DNA of 64,000 nucleotides from Granulicella arctica (GTDB lineage: Bacteria > Acidobacteriota > Terriglobia > Terriglobales > Acidobacteriaceae): contig NZ_JAGTUT010000001.1 of assembly GCF_025685605.1 (NCBI RefSeq), positions 682,001 through 746,000 of the forward strand, written 5' to 3'. The notes beneath the pieces were generated by a model. It searched no databases. It was not told where the DNA came from and worked only from the letters and a program-made list of their open reading frames with translations. Positions 19,206 to 27,964 of this stretch are shown piece after piece (positions within the stretch are counted from its first letter, which is position 1; the number at the start of each line of letters is the position of its first letter). A program made the position numbers and the translations under genes.

Positions 19206-19814
19206 TTGTCGACCTCGTACCTCATGCCGCTCAGCGAGTCCACCGCATCCTCCCGCACACGGGTTGGCGGAGCTACTGTGCGCAAGGCCAAGCTGCAGGA
19301 CGCCGTCAACATCTTCGACCTCGTCAACTCCCTCTCCGGTGACGGCACCCTCCTCCGCCGCTCCTACGCCGAGATCTGCGAGAATGTCCGCGACTTCGTT
19401 GTCGCCGAGTCCGAAACTGGCGTCTTCCTCGGCTGCGGAGCCCTCCACCTCTATGGCCCCCATCTCTCGGAGGTCCGCTCCATCGTCGTCAAACCCGAAG
19501 CCAAGGGTCAGGGCGCAGGCGGCAAGCTCCTCAACCTCCTGCTCGCCGAAGCCGAGGACCAGGGCGTCCTTTGCGTCTCCCTCTTCACCCGCATCCCTGA
19601 CTTCTTCTTTCACTTCGGCTTCCGCGTCGTCGACCGCACCGTCCTGCCCGACAAGATCTACAAGGACTGCCAGGCCTGCCCCCGCCTCTACGCCTGCGAC
19701 GAAGTAGCCATGGTCCGCGGCCCCCTGCCGCGCATCGCCGTCCTCGGCCCCAGCAAAATCGCCGAACCCGAACTGGTCAAACTCCAGACCGGCACCATCC
19801 CCCTCGATCACTAA
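19206..19814 (+). CDS. argA: Short N-acetylglutamate synthase-like GNAT acetyltransferase
   Basis: A single GNAT domain (about residues 23-170) with the acetyl-CoA loop KGQGAGGKLL near 100-109. The C-terminal part carries KDCQACPRLYACDE, a Cys cluster seen in stand-alone short N-acetylglutamate synthases that lack the kinase-like domain. Position at the end of the arg operon supports the same job: acetylating glutamate to feed ArgB. Start TTG 19206 after AAAGGAAG; an ATG at 19224 is also possible. No argJ or argE lies in the window, so the deacetylation step must be encoded elsewhere. Confidence 0.7.
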   Translation: MSTSYLMPLSESTASSRTRVGGATVRKAKLQDAVNIFDLVNSLSGDGTLLRRSYAEICENVRDFVVAESETGVFLGCGALHLYGPHLSEVRSIVVKPEAKGQGAGGKLLNLLLAEAEDQGVLCVSLFTRIPDFFFHFGFRVVDRTVLPDKIYKDCQACPRLYACDEVAMVRGPLPRIAVLGPSKIAEPELVKLQTGTIPLDH

Positions 19815-19854
19815 GCGACGTCGAGTCGATTGCTTCGCCCTACCTTCAAAAGGT

Positions 19855-19888
19855 CGCGCTGGGCAGTCGTTCCAGGGCGCGGCTTTTT
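19855..19888 (+). terminator. Candidate intrinsic terminator of the arg operon
   Basis: Stem CGCGCTGG (19855-19862) pairs with CCAG and CGCG (19872-19875, 19878-19881) around a 9-base loop with a 2-base bulge, followed by GCTTTTT. It sits about 40 bases after the acetyltransferase stop and separates the arg operon from the SLATT/ParA genes. Confidence 0.6.
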
Positions 19889-20026
19889 GCAGGAAAACAA
19901 AGACAACACTTTCATGAGCCGCCACGCTTGGCTGGTGGCATAATGGCCCTTACCATAATCACCGTCCAGGAAGAAAGGCACGGGCATGCCCAGCCACCGA
20001 CGCTCCAAGCCTGAATCGCACAGTTT

Positions 20027-20632
20027 ATGACACACACCCGGCAAATGCGGCCACCCGGTACTGAACTCATGGATCTTGGGGTCGACACCTGGTCGGCGAT
20101 GAAAGCCGAGGAGCGGCTCGCGTTTCGAAACACTCTCGACGCAAGTTACTACCGATATGTTGATGAGTTCTATCAACTGGCAAATGACTGCGTAGAGCGG
20201 TACGACGCGGCAACCAGCCGTCACGCATTGTGGCGGCGGCGCGTCATTGTCGGGACAGGCATCGTGGCCATCATCAATCTTCTGGCAGCGAACTATAGCC
20301 TCTCTCAGTGGAGCAAGAATATCCTGCCGATCACGGCTGCAATGGCTGCGCTGGCACTTACGGTCTTCGCTAATCTCGAAAGCTTTTACAACTTCTCCGC
20401 CCGTGCACAGGCGTATCGAGAGTCCAGAGAACTGTTCCTCGATGCGGCGCGCGAATCGCAACTTGTCTGGGAGGTCTACGTCCAGCCGTTCGATGATCAG
20501 GCACGTGCTTGTGCCAACGGCGCTGAGTTATATCGCCGCGTCATTGCCGTAGATCGCGATCTGCGAAGCAAATTCAAAGAGTTGACCAAGACCAAAGACG
20601 GCGGCAAGGGCGCGGCCTCGCATGGAAACTAA
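20027..20632 (+). CDS. SLATT-like two-helix membrane protein
   Basis: A 201-residue protein with an N-terminal helical region, two close transmembrane helices (about 73-91 and 98-116) and a cytoplasmic helical tail with the pattern FYNFSARAQAYRESRELF. That layout and the tail match SLATT/DUF4231-type proteins, predicted pore-forming effectors in bacterial conflict systems. No nucleotide sensor (SMODS, SLOG) is beside it; the partner genes are a 60-aa gene that overlaps its stop and a ParA-type ATPase. Composition is less GC-rich than the arg genes. ATG 20027 is the longest start; ATG 20045 is possible. The family call rests on architecture and pattern only. Confidence 0.65.
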   Translation: MTHTRQMRPPGTELMDLGVDTWSAMKAEERLAFRNTLDASYYRYVDEFYQLANDCVERYDAATSRHALWRRRVIVGTGIVAIINLLAANYSLSQWSKNILPITAAMAALALTVFANLESFYNFSARAQAYRESRELFLDAARESQLVWEVYVQPFDDQARACANGAELYRRVIAVDRDLRSKFKELTKTKDGGKGAASHGN

Positions 20633-20804
20633 AAATACAGATTTCTCAGGTCTCGCCACCAGCGCCCAGATGGTGGCGAGTGCCTATGCAGAGATTCAGA
20701 CTCCAAGGGAAGCGACGCAGGACGGCACCCTCCGGCCTAACGAACCCGGGATCCGAAAGCTCGGAACATATAGACCCCCTAAAGTTGAGTGGTTCACGCA
20801 ATGA
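20622..20804 (+). CDS. 60-residue linking protein, unknown
   Basis: The frame starts 11 bases before the SLATT-like stop and ends in the TGA that overlaps the ATG of the ATPase gene (ATGA), so it is the middle of a coupled trio. The 60 residues have no membrane helix; the first half may be helical (SAQMVASAYAEIQ) and the second half is Pro/Arg-rich. No family recognised. Exact overlaps on both sides argue that it is a real gene. Confidence 0.55.
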   Translation: METKNTDFSGLATSAQMVASAYAEIQTPREATQDGTLRPNEPGIRKLGTYRPPKVEWFTQ

Positions 20805-22606
20805 CGGAGATGACCATCCCCTCACAGCAGAAAACAGAGATCATTGCTGTTTGCAGCGGCAAAGGTGGCACCGGCAAAACGCTGCTCGCTTCGTGCCTTG
20901 GCTACGCTCTCATCCGGTCCGGTCACAAGGTACTCATGATCGATGGAGATCCTGCGACCTCGGGTTTATCGCTCTTTCTTTTGGGTCCGAAGGGCATGCG
21001 ACAAGCCAGCACCTTCGACAACTCGAACACCTTCGTCGGATTGCTGCAGGACTTTCAGCAATCCGGCACAATCCATGCAAATCCGCGCACGATTCATCGC
21101 AGCGCTTCGGACGATCATGGCATCTCCTACGACGCCATCATCTGTACAAACACCCTCTATGGCGAAAAAGGCCTGCAGGCAGAGGCAGCCGTGCCCGACC
21201 TGGATCAATCCTCATTCAGGGCAGGCATTCGACGGCTCTTCGAAGATCTTCGGAACTCCGGTGAGTTCAGCTACGTCATTGTCGACACGCGCGGCGGCTT
21301 CGCCTTCGAAAGCACCGATGTCTGCGCCCTCGCCGACAGCTTCATCGTTGTGACTGAGCCGACAATCAGTTCCTTTTATCAGGATCGCAATCTTGTCCAG
21401 AGAATCAACCAGGCGGTAGCTCAGATATCGTCGCCATCGGTCTTGAGAGCCGTCGTGATCAACAAAGCCACCGACGTGGCAGACCGTAATAAGAAGTCCT
21501 ACCTGGAGAATCTTGAATTCTCATTTCGCAATGAGTTGACTAAAGAATTCGGGATAGACTACTCCGTCACGCACGCTATACCAGCGGACCTCTCAGCGCT
21601 CCACTCCTACAAAGAGCAGAAAATTCCTTATGTCGGCGCTCCCGGTTCCATGTTTTCCTACGCCACTCTCTCCGCATTCTCGGATATTGTCCAGGTCGTC
21701 ACGTCGCGATGGTCGAAGGAACAGGTCGCTCGTTGGAATCAGTTGATCGATGTCGTCATCTCGGCGATCGATGTAGAAAACAAGAAAGATGAAACAAACA
21801 AGAAGGAGATCGCGGATCGAGAAAAGGAGTTGGTCGAGTTACGTTCCGGAAGGCTTCTCGTAGAACGTCAACTCACCTCGCTTCGTGAGGAGTTAGAAGC
21901 GAAAGACACAGTCAGAGCGCTTGAACGGGATAAGAGCTACCGAAGTGAAGTCATGCAGTTGACCCAGACAAAAACTCGGAAGTCCTGGCTGGTGGCAACG
22001 GGTGCGGTCATCGTAGCAGCACTCGTCGTAGTCGGCGCGTTCTACATCCAGTCTGTCGAACGCCGGAACCAGGCAATCCAGGTGAGACAGGAAGCCGCAA
22101 AACGTGATGCAGATCTTCTAGACACGCAGCAAAAACTCAATGTTCTGCAATATCAACTGTCCTCACTCGCATCATCTAAGACCAAATCAGAGAACTTACC
22201 CTCTACTCCAATACCAGTCCGTTCTTCAAATTGTTTGTCCGTCGCAGGGAATGACGGAGCAGGAAGGTTCGGAGTCATCTTATCGAACGACACCGACTTG
22301 CAAGCCAAGGGTCCCGGAGCTCCCAGTGCCATCTTTGAAGCACAGATCGCCTCGCAGCTGGGTTGTAGCGGTGTGACCTTGTACAAAAATTATGGGGACT
22401 ACATGACGGTGGTTCCCTTCGTCACGCAAAGCAACGCCACGGATGCCGTGACCAGGCTTCAGAGCTGGACCAATGGACGCTGGAAGACGGCGTATGTCCG
22501 TCCGCTGGACTCCTGGTGCTCGCGGCCAGTCTCCCAGGGCACCTCAACGATCAAGACGTTCGTCATTCCCGTCATCTCCTGTTCCCCCTCATCAGCCAAA
22601 GAGTAA
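20801..22606 (+). CDS. ParA/MinD-type ATPase fused to coiled coil, TM helix and exterior domain
   Basis: About 601 residues. The N-terminal domain is a deviant-Walker ParA/MinD ATPase: SGKGGTGKT at 19-27, MIDGDPATSG near 46-55 and VIVDTRGG near 160. Residues about 320-392 form a charged coiled coil, about 396-416 one transmembrane helix, and 418-460 a second coiled coil. The remaining 140 residues lie outside and hold four Cys; the segment LYKNYGDYMTVVPF...AYVRPLDSWC resembles a SPOR-like fold. ATG 20801 is preferred over an upstream GTG 20789 because it overlaps the previous stop. The layout suggests a cell-surface sensor domain passing a signal to a cytoplasmic ATPase switch. Function unknown; it probably works with the SLATT-like protein. 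Confidence 0.75.
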   Translation: MTEMTIPSQQKTEIIAVCSGKGGTGKTLLASCLGYALIRSGHKVLMIDGDPATSGLSLFLLGPKGMRQASTFDNSNTFVGLLQDFQQSGTIHANPRTIHRSASDDHGISYDAIICTNTLYGEKGLQAEAAVPDLDQSSFRAGIRRLFEDLRNSGEFSYVIVDTRGGFAFESTDVCALADSFIVVTEPTISSFYQDRNLVQRINQAVAQISSPSVLRAVVINKATDVADRNKKSYLENLEFSFRNELTKEFGIDYSVTHAIPADLSALHSYKEQKIPYVGAPGSMFSYATLSAFSDIVQVVTSRWSKEQVARWNQLIDVVISAIDVENKKDETNKKEIADREKELVELRSGRLLVERQLTSLREELEAKDTVRALERDKSYRSEVMQLTQTKTRKSWLVATGAVIVAALVVVGAFYIQSVERRNQAIQVRQEAAKRDADLLDTQQKLNVLQYQLSSLASSKTKSENLPSTPIPVRSSNCLSVAGNDGAGRFGVILSNDTDLQAKGPGAPSAIFEAQIASQLGCSGVTLYKNYGDYMTVVPFVTQSNATDAVTRLQSWTNGRWKTAYVRPLDSWCSRPVSQGTSTIKTFVIPVISCSPSSAKE

Positions 22607-22684
22607 CGACAGCTACGAAGCAGGCGAGGACCCAGGCGCGAGATACTCCCCCCACAGTCAGCAGGAAAACTTGCAAGGTAAGCT

Positions 22685-22699
22685 GTCTATCCCATAGAC
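22685..22699. promoter_or_regulatory. Candidate MarR operator (GTCTAT-ccc-ATAGAC)
   Basis: A 15-base interrupted palindrome ends 7 bases before the MarR start codon, where binding would block initiation of the MarR-MFS operon. Size and symmetry fit MarR operators; binding is inferred. The rest of the 100-base gap after the ATPase gene shows nothing clear. Confidence 0.45.
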
Positions 22700-22706
22700 T
22701 GACCTC

Positions 22707-23138
22707 ATGCCGCGCAAGACCTTCGACCTCGCCGTCACTGACTTCGCCCACTCCATCGGACTCCTCGTTCGCAGGGCCCGTAGCGCAGCAGCCTCCGAGC
22801 AACTCTCCTGGACCGAGGTAGCCGTCCTGAGACGCCTAGCCCGCGAGGGCCCGGCCACCACCGCCGATCTCGCCCGCATCCAGGGAATGCGCCCGCAATC
22901 CATGCGCCCCATCATCGCCACGCTGGAACAACTCGGCATGATCCGCCGCACCCCCCATGCCACCGACGGCCGCCAGGTCAACATCGAACTCACACCAAAG
23001 GGCATCGCTGCCCAAAAGAGCGCAGGCGAAGCGAAACAAACCTGGATTGCCAAAGGCATCGCTGAGCTCGATCCCACGGACCGCGAGATCCTCTTCGCGG
23101 CCGGAGAGATTATCAAGCGCCTGGCAGAAACGCCATGA
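22707..23138 (+). CDS. MarR-family transcription regulator
   Basis: A 143-residue winged-helix dimer. The DNA-binding part (about 35-100) contains TTADLARIQGMRPQSMRPIIATLE and the wing DGRQVNIELTPKG. Its stop overlaps the ATG of an MFS exporter gene, the usual arrangement in which the regulator responds to a substrate of the exporter. Likely autorepressed through the palindrome at 22685-22699. Ligand unknown. Confidence 0.88.
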   Translation: MPRKTFDLAVTDFAHSIGLLVRRARSAAASEQLSWTEVAVLRRLAREGPATTADLARIQGMRPQSMRPIIATLEQLGMIRRTPHATDGRQVNIELTPKGIAAQKSAGEAKQTWIAKGIAELDPTDREILFAAGEIIKRLAETP

Positions 23139-24415
23139 GCAACGAGCCGATCGCAAATTCCTTCGCTCACGCCTGGCGAGCCCTCCGCCATCGCAACTTC
23201 CAGCTCTTCTTCTTCGGCCAGGGCATCTCCGTCATCGGCAACTGGATGACGCGCCTCGCCACAACGTGGCTCGTCTACCACCTCACCCACTCCGCATGGC
23301 TGCTCGGCATCGTCAGCTTCTCCGGCCAATTCGTCTCCTTCGCGCTCGGTCCGTTCGCCGGCGTATGGGTGGAACGCCTCGACCGCCGCAAGCTGCTCGT
23401 CTGCACCCAGGCCCTCGCCGCCGTGCAGTCTCTCGCACTCGCCGCGCTCACCCTGGCTCACATCATCACACTATGGGAGATCATCGCCCTCACCGCCCTG
23501 CAGGGCATCATCAACGCCTTCGACATGCCCGGCCGTCAATCCTTCCTCGTCCAGATGGTCGACGATCGCAACGACCTCAGCAACGCCATCGCCATCAACT
23601 CCTCCATCCAGAATGGAGCGCGACTCGTCGGCCCCGCGATAGCCGGTCTCGTCATCGCGGGCTTTGGCGAAGGCGGCTGTTTTCTCATCGACGGTCTGAG
23701 CTACTTCGCCGTCATCGCCTCCCTGCTCCTCATGCGCATCAAGCCGCTCGACGCACACCGCACCAAGGCCAACATGATTCAGCAGATGCGCGAGGGCTGG
23801 GACTACGTCCGCACCTTCCGGCCCATCCGCACCATCCTGATCCTCTTCGCGCTCGTCAGCCTCATGGGCTACTCCTGGTCCGTGCTGCTACCCGTCTTCG
23901 CCGCACAGGTCCTGCATGGCGGCGCATCCACCCTCGGCTGGCTTATGGGAGCGTCAGGAGTCGGCGCACTCATCTCGGGGTTGTCACTCACCCTCCGTAA
24001 ATCGGTAGTCGGCCTTACCCGTATGGTGCAGATAGCCGTCGCCATCCTCGGAGCAGCACTGATGCTCTTCGGCCTCTCCCACACCCTCTGGCTGTCCATC
24101 ATCCTCATGGCATTTGTCGGCTTCGGTATGCTCCAGGGCGCATCCGCCAGCAACACCATCATCCAGTCACTCGTGACAGAAGATAAACGAGCCCGCGTGA
24201 TGAGCTACTACACCATGGCCTTCTTCGGAGCAGCCCCCTTCGGCAGCCTCTTTGCCGGAGCACTGGCCGACCGCATCGGCGCTCCCCACACCGTCATGCT
24301 CACCGGAGCCTGCTGCATCGCCGGTTCCCTCTGGTACACCTTCGAACTGCCAAAGATCCGAGCCGTCATGCGCCCCATCTACCAGCAAAATGGCCTGCTT
24401 CCAATCCCAACATAG
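23135..24415 (+). CDS. MFS exporter (EntS-like MFS_3 group)
   Basis: A 426-residue, roughly 12-helix transporter. The start FRHRNFQLFFFGQGISVIGNWM and the loop AGVWVERLDRRKLL (motif A-like, after helix 2) are typical of the enterobactin-exporter-like MFS_3 group, proton-driven drug or siderophore efflux. Translationally coupled to the MarR gene (ATGA). No siderophore genes are nearby, so a drug or metabolite efflux role is more likely. Confidence 0.85.
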   Translation: MSNEPIANSFAHAWRALRHRNFQLFFFGQGISVIGNWMTRLATTWLVYHLTHSAWLLGIVSFSGQFVSFALGPFAGVWVERLDRRKLLVCTQALAAVQSLALAALTLAHIITLWEIIALTALQGIINAFDMPGRQSFLVQMVDDRNDLSNAIAINSSIQNGARLVGPAIAGLVIAGFGEGGCFLIDGLSYFAVIASLLLMRIKPLDAHRTKANMIQQMREGWDYVRTFRPIRTILILFALVSLMGYSWSVLLPVFAAQVLHGGASTLGWLMGASGVGALISGLSLTLRKSVVGLTRMVQIAVAILGAALMLFGLSHTLWLSIILMAFVGFGMLQGASASNTIIQSLVTEDKRARVMSYYTMAFFGAAPFGSLFAGALADRIGAPHTVMLTGACCIAGSLWYTFELPKIRAVMRPIYQQNGLLPIPT

Positions 24416-24481
24416 GTCATCGTCTGTCCTCCCGCAGCATCCGCTTCTCCCTCACCCAACCGCACCCTCGAGAGGAATCCC

Positions 24482-24790
24482 ATGCACTGGTCCAACTACG
24501 TCGCCTGCTTCTTCGCCGGAATGTTCCTCGCCAACGCCATCCCGCACTACATTACGGGTGTCTGCGGCGACCCCTTCCCGACACCCTTCGCGAAGCCACC
24601 CGGCAAAGGACTCTCATCGCCCATCATCAATGTTCTCTGGGCGCTCCTCAATATGGTCATCGGCTACCTCCTCTTTCAATCCGGCCACGTCCTCACAGAC
24701 GGCGTCACAGCGCGCCTCATCTTCTTCGCGGGTGTCATCGCCATCAGCATCATGCTCAGCATCAACTTCGCTAAAAAGCACTCCCGCTAA
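24482..24790 (+). CDS. Small conserved-looking membrane protein
   Basis: 102 residues with three hydrophobic segments (about 5-22, 48-66 and 77-96) separated by a Gly/Pro-rich loop GDPFPTPFAKPPGKG. Good binding site GAGAGGA before ATG 24482. No family name known to me. It stands between the MFS gene and the hydrolase gene on the same strand with short gaps, so it may share their transcript. Confidence 0.65.
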   Translation: MHWSNYVACFFAGMFLANAIPHYITGVCGDPFPTPFAKPPGKGLSSPIINVLWALLNMVIGYLLFQSGHVLTDGVTARLIFFAGVIAISIMLSINFAKKHSR

Positions 24791-24810
24791 CCCGCACGCA
24801 GAAGGATCAC

Positions 24811-25362
24811 ATGCCCGTCACCCAACTCGACCCCATCGCCGCCCTCATCATCATCGACCTCCAAAAAGGAATCGTCGCCATCCCCACCACGCCCACCACA
24901 AGCGAGGTCGTAGCCCGATCAGCCGAACTGGCCAGCGCCTTCCGCAAGCGTGGCTTACCCGTAGTCCTCGTCAACGTAACCGCCGCTGCTCCCGGCCGCA
25001 CCGACGCCGGTCCTCGCAACTTCGCCTTCCCACCCGACTGGACCGACCTCGTCCCCGAACTCAACCAGCAACCCTCCGACTACCTCATCAGCAAGCAGCG
25101 TCCCGGAGCCTTCATCGGCACCACCCTGCACCACTACCTGCAGGAGCAAGGCGTCACCCAGATCTTCCTCACCGGCGTGGCCACTAGCAACGGAGTCGAA
25201 GCCACCGCCCGCAGCGCTTTCGACCATGGCTACAACGTGGTCCTCGTCACCGACGCCATGGCCGACCGCAGCCCCGAAGCCCACCAATATTGCATCGAAA
25301 AAGTCCTACCCCGCCTGGGCGAAACCGACACCACCGAAAACATCCTTAATCTAATGCTCTAA
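24811..25362 (+). CDS. Isochorismatase-fold hydrolase without the usual Cys
   Basis: 183 residues of the cysteine-hydrolase superfamily: Asp16 in IIIDLQKG and Lys in ISKQRPGAF supply two of the usual catalytic residues. At the nucleophile position the motif reads GVATSNGVEATA, with Gly where amidases such as nicotinamidase have Cys. PhzD-type isochorismatases also lack the Cys, so vinyl-ether hydrolysis or another Cys-free reaction is more likely than amide hydrolysis. AGAAGGA binding site before ATG 24811. Confidence 0.8.
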   Translation: MPVTQLDPIAALIIIDLQKGIVAIPTTPTTSEVVARSAELASAFRKRGLPVVLVNVTAAAPGRTDAGPRNFAFPPDWTDLVPELNQQPSDYLISKQRPGAFIGTTLHHYLQEQGVTQIFLTGVATSNGVEATARSAFDHGYNVVLVTDAMADRSPEAHQYCIEKVLPRLGETDTTENILNLML

Positions 25363-25407
25363 ACAATCCGCCTTATCCGCGAATCTCCGCGCCATCCGCG
25401 GTAGCCC

Positions 25408-27852
25408 TTACAACTTCACAGCCCGCAGCCGCAGCGCATTCCCGATCACCGACACCGAACTCAAACTCATAGCCGCCGCTGCAATCATCGGGCTAAGCAA
25501 CATCCCCGTCCACGGATAGAGAACCCCTGCCGCCAGCGGCACCCCAAGCGCGTTATACACAAACGCCAGCACCAGGTTCTGCCGGATATTCCGCATCGTT
25601 GCATGGCTCAGTCTTCGCGCCTTCAGGATCCCGCGAAGATCGCCATGCACCAGCGTGATCCCGCCCGTCTCCATCGCCACATCCGTCCCTGTCCCCATGG
25701 CAATCCCCACATCCGCCTTCGCCAGCGCCGGAGCATCGTTCACACCATCCCCCGCCATCGCCACCACGCGCCCCTCACCCTGCAGCCGCGCCACCACCGC
25801 AGCCTTACCCTCAGGCGAAACCCCCGCCTCAAAATCGATCCCTAACTTGCCCGCAACCGCAGCCGCCGTGGTCTTATTGTCCCCCGTCAACATCAGCAGT
25901 TTCAGCCCAGCCCCCTGCAGTTCCCGGATGGCCTCTGCCGTCGAAGCTTTCACAGGATCAGCCACCCCCAGCATCCCCGCAAACCGCCCCGCCACAGCCA
26001 CGAACAAAACCGTCTCCCCACCACCCCGCATCCCCTCAACCTGCGCGCCAAGCTCAGCCGGAACCGCAGCCCCCATCCCCTCCAGCAGAGCCTCATTCCC
26101 CACCCCGACCTTCTGCCCATCAACCTCGCCGCGCACACCCTGCCCCGTCACCGAAGCGAACCCCACCACCGCACGCGCTTCTACCCCACGCGACGCAGCC
26201 GCAGCCAGCACCGCACCAGCCAGCGGATGCTCACTCGCCCGCTCAAGTCCAGCCGCCACCCCAAGCACCTGCTCTTCCGTAAACCCCTCCGCCGCCACAA
26301 TCGAGGTCACTCGCGGCTTGCCCTCCGTCAGCGTCCCCGTCTTGTCGATCACCAGCGTATCCACCTTCTCGAACCGCTCCAGCGCCTCTGCATTCCGGAT
26401 CAGGATTCCCTGCCCCGCACCCTTGCCCACCCCGACCATAATCGCCATCGGCGTAGCCAGCCCCAGCGCACATGGGCAGGCAATAATCAGCACCGCCACC
26501 GCATTTACCAGCGCATGCGCGAAGTGCGGTGCCGGTCCATACATCATCCACACCACAAACGTAATCACCGCCGCCAGCAGCACCGCCGGCACAAACCACG
26601 AAGCCACCACATCCGCCAGCCGCTGGATCGGTGCCCGCGTCCGCTGCGCATCCCCCACCATCGCCACAATCCGCGCCAGCAGCGTCTCCGCCCCCACCCG
26701 CTCCGCCTCGATCACGAGCCCACCAGTCCCGTTGATGGTCCCGCCAACAACCTTCCCACCCACCGCCTTTTGGACCGGCACTGCCTCGCCCGACACCATC
26801 GACTCATCGACCGAGCTACCGCCCTCCAGCACCACGCCATCCACCGGAACCTTCTCGCCCGGCCTCACCCGCAGCCGATCCCCCACCTGCACCTGCTCCA
26901 GCGCAACATCCGCCTCCACCCCATCCTTGCCGATCCGCCGAGCCGTCTTAGGAGCCAGCCCCAGCAGCGCCTTGATCGCCCCACCCGTCCGCTCCCGAGC
27001 CCGTAGCTCCAGCACCTGCCCCAGCAGCACCAGCACGATAATCACCGACGCCGCCTCAAAATAGAGCCCCAGCGTCCCGTCACTTCCACGGAACGAAGCC
27101 GGAAACACCCCCGGAGCCACCACCCCCACCACGCTATACACGTACGCCGCGCCCGACCCAATCGCGATCAGCGTAAACATATTCAGGCTGCGATTCACGA
27201 TCGAAGCCCATCCCCGCACAAAGAACGGCCATCCCGCCCACAACACCACCGGCGTAGCCAGTGCCAGCTCCGCCCACGGCACCCACGTACTCTCCATCAA
27301 ACTCGCCAGTGAGTAGCTCGGCACCAGCCCCACCACCATCACCATCAGTAGAGGCAGCGTCAACGCCAGCCCAATCCAGAACCGCTGCGTCATCGCCTCC
27401 AGCTCCGCGTTCGGCTCATCGCCAGCCACAGCCGTCCGCCGCTCCAGCGCCATCCCGCAGATCGGGCAGTCCCCCGCCTCCTGCCGCACAATCTCAGGGT
27501 GCATAGGGCAGACGAACTCAACCCGCACCTCCGCTGGTCCCACCCGATCCAGCGCCATCCCACACTTCGGGCAAGGCATCTGCCGATCCACCATCACCTC
27601 AGGATGCATTGGGCACGTATACCGCGCCCCCGCCACAATCGGCTCCTCCACCTTCGCCGCAGAACCATCAAACCGTGCAGGCTCCGCCGCAAACTTCGCT
27701 AGGCACCCCTTCCCACAGAAGTGATACGTCTTCCCGGCATGCTCCATCGACCCCGCCGCCGTCTTCGCCTTCACCTTCATCCCGCAAACCGGATCGATCT
27801 CCACCCGCTCATCCAAACCTGCCATCGCCACCGCCCTCGGTAAACCACTCAC
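25408..27852 (-). CDS. Copper-type P1B ATPase with YHS and two HMBD domains
   Basis: Exports Cu(I) (or Ag) across the inner membrane using ATP. The 814 residues begin with a YHS domain (DPVCGM...CGKGC, about 21-60), then two heavy-metal-binding domains (YTCPMHPE near 78 and FVCPMHPE near 113, each closing with a CPxCGMAL motif). Then eight predicted helices, the metal site [10 protein letters not shown], phosphorylation site DKTGTLT, SEHPLA, and [10 protein letters not shown]; the last helices carry [10 protein letters not shown], the MSS signature of Cu(I) pumps. No classical HMA (GMxCxxC) domain. Start GTG 27852 has GGAGGT 11 bases upstream; ATG 27825 with GAGGGCGG is an alternative. No adjacent metal regulator. 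Confidence 0.92.
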   Translation of the reverse strand: MSGLPRAVAMAGLDERVEIDPVCGMKVKAKTAAGSMEHAGKTYHFCGKGCLAKFAAEPARFDGSAAKVEEPIVAGARYTCPMHPEVMVDRQMPCPKCGMALDRVGPAEVRVEFVCPMHPEIVRQEAGDCPICGMALERRTAVAGDEPNAELEAMTQRFWIGLALTLPLLMVMVVGLVPSYSLASLMESTWVPWAELALATPVVLWAGWPFFVRGWASIVNRSLNMFTLIAIGSGAAYVYSVVGVVAPGVFPASFRGSDGTLGLYFEAASVIIVLVLLGQVLELRARERTGGAIKALLGLAPKTARRIGKDGVEADVALEQVQVGDRLRVRPGEKVPVDGVVLEGGSSVDESMVSGEAVPVQKAVGGKVVGGTINGTGGLVIEAERVGAETLLARIVAMVGDAQRTRAPIQRLADVVASWFVPAVLLAAVITFVVWMMYGPAPHFAHALVNAVAVLIIACPCALGLATPMAIMVGVGKGAGQGILIRNAEALERFEKVDTLVIDKTGTLTEGKPRVTSIVAAEGFTEEQVLGVAAGLERASEHPLAGAVLAAAASRGVEARAVVGFASVTGQGVRGEVDGQKVGVGNEALLEGMGAAVPAELGAQVEGMRGGGETVLFVAVAGRFAGMLGVADPVKASTAEAIRELQGAGLKLLMLTGDNKTTAAAVAGKLGIDFEAGVSPEGKAAVVARLQGEGRVVAMAGDGVNDAPALAKADVGIAMGTGTDVAMETGGITLVHGDLRGILKARRLSHATMRNIRQNLVLAFVYNALGVPLAAGVLYPWTGMLLSPMIAAAAMSLSSVSVIGNALRLRAVKL

Positions 27853-27913
27853 TTATATGATGGACCTCCGCCACACTCGGCTCTTCTCACAGCAACCACA
27901 ACGAACCGGGTGC

Positions 27914-27939
27914 CCCATGTCCCGCCCCCGGGACATGGG
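27914..27939. repeat. 11-bp perfect hairpin upstream of the Cu ATPase
   Basis: CCCATGTCCCG (27914-27924) and its reverse complement (27929-27939) flank a CCCC loop. The preceding GGGTGCC and the hairpin resemble acidobacterial dispersed intergenic palindromes. It lies 62 bases before the ATPase start on the minus strand, so it could also affect its transcription. Confidence 0.5.
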
Positions 27940-27964
27940 AATGTACGACGCAAGCCATCGCGTC

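Noticed and set aside
19811..20461. 216-residue open frame on the minus strand opposite the SLATT-like gene
   Set aside because: It has no recognisable domain, while the plus-strand frame gives two clean membrane helices and exact gene overlaps.
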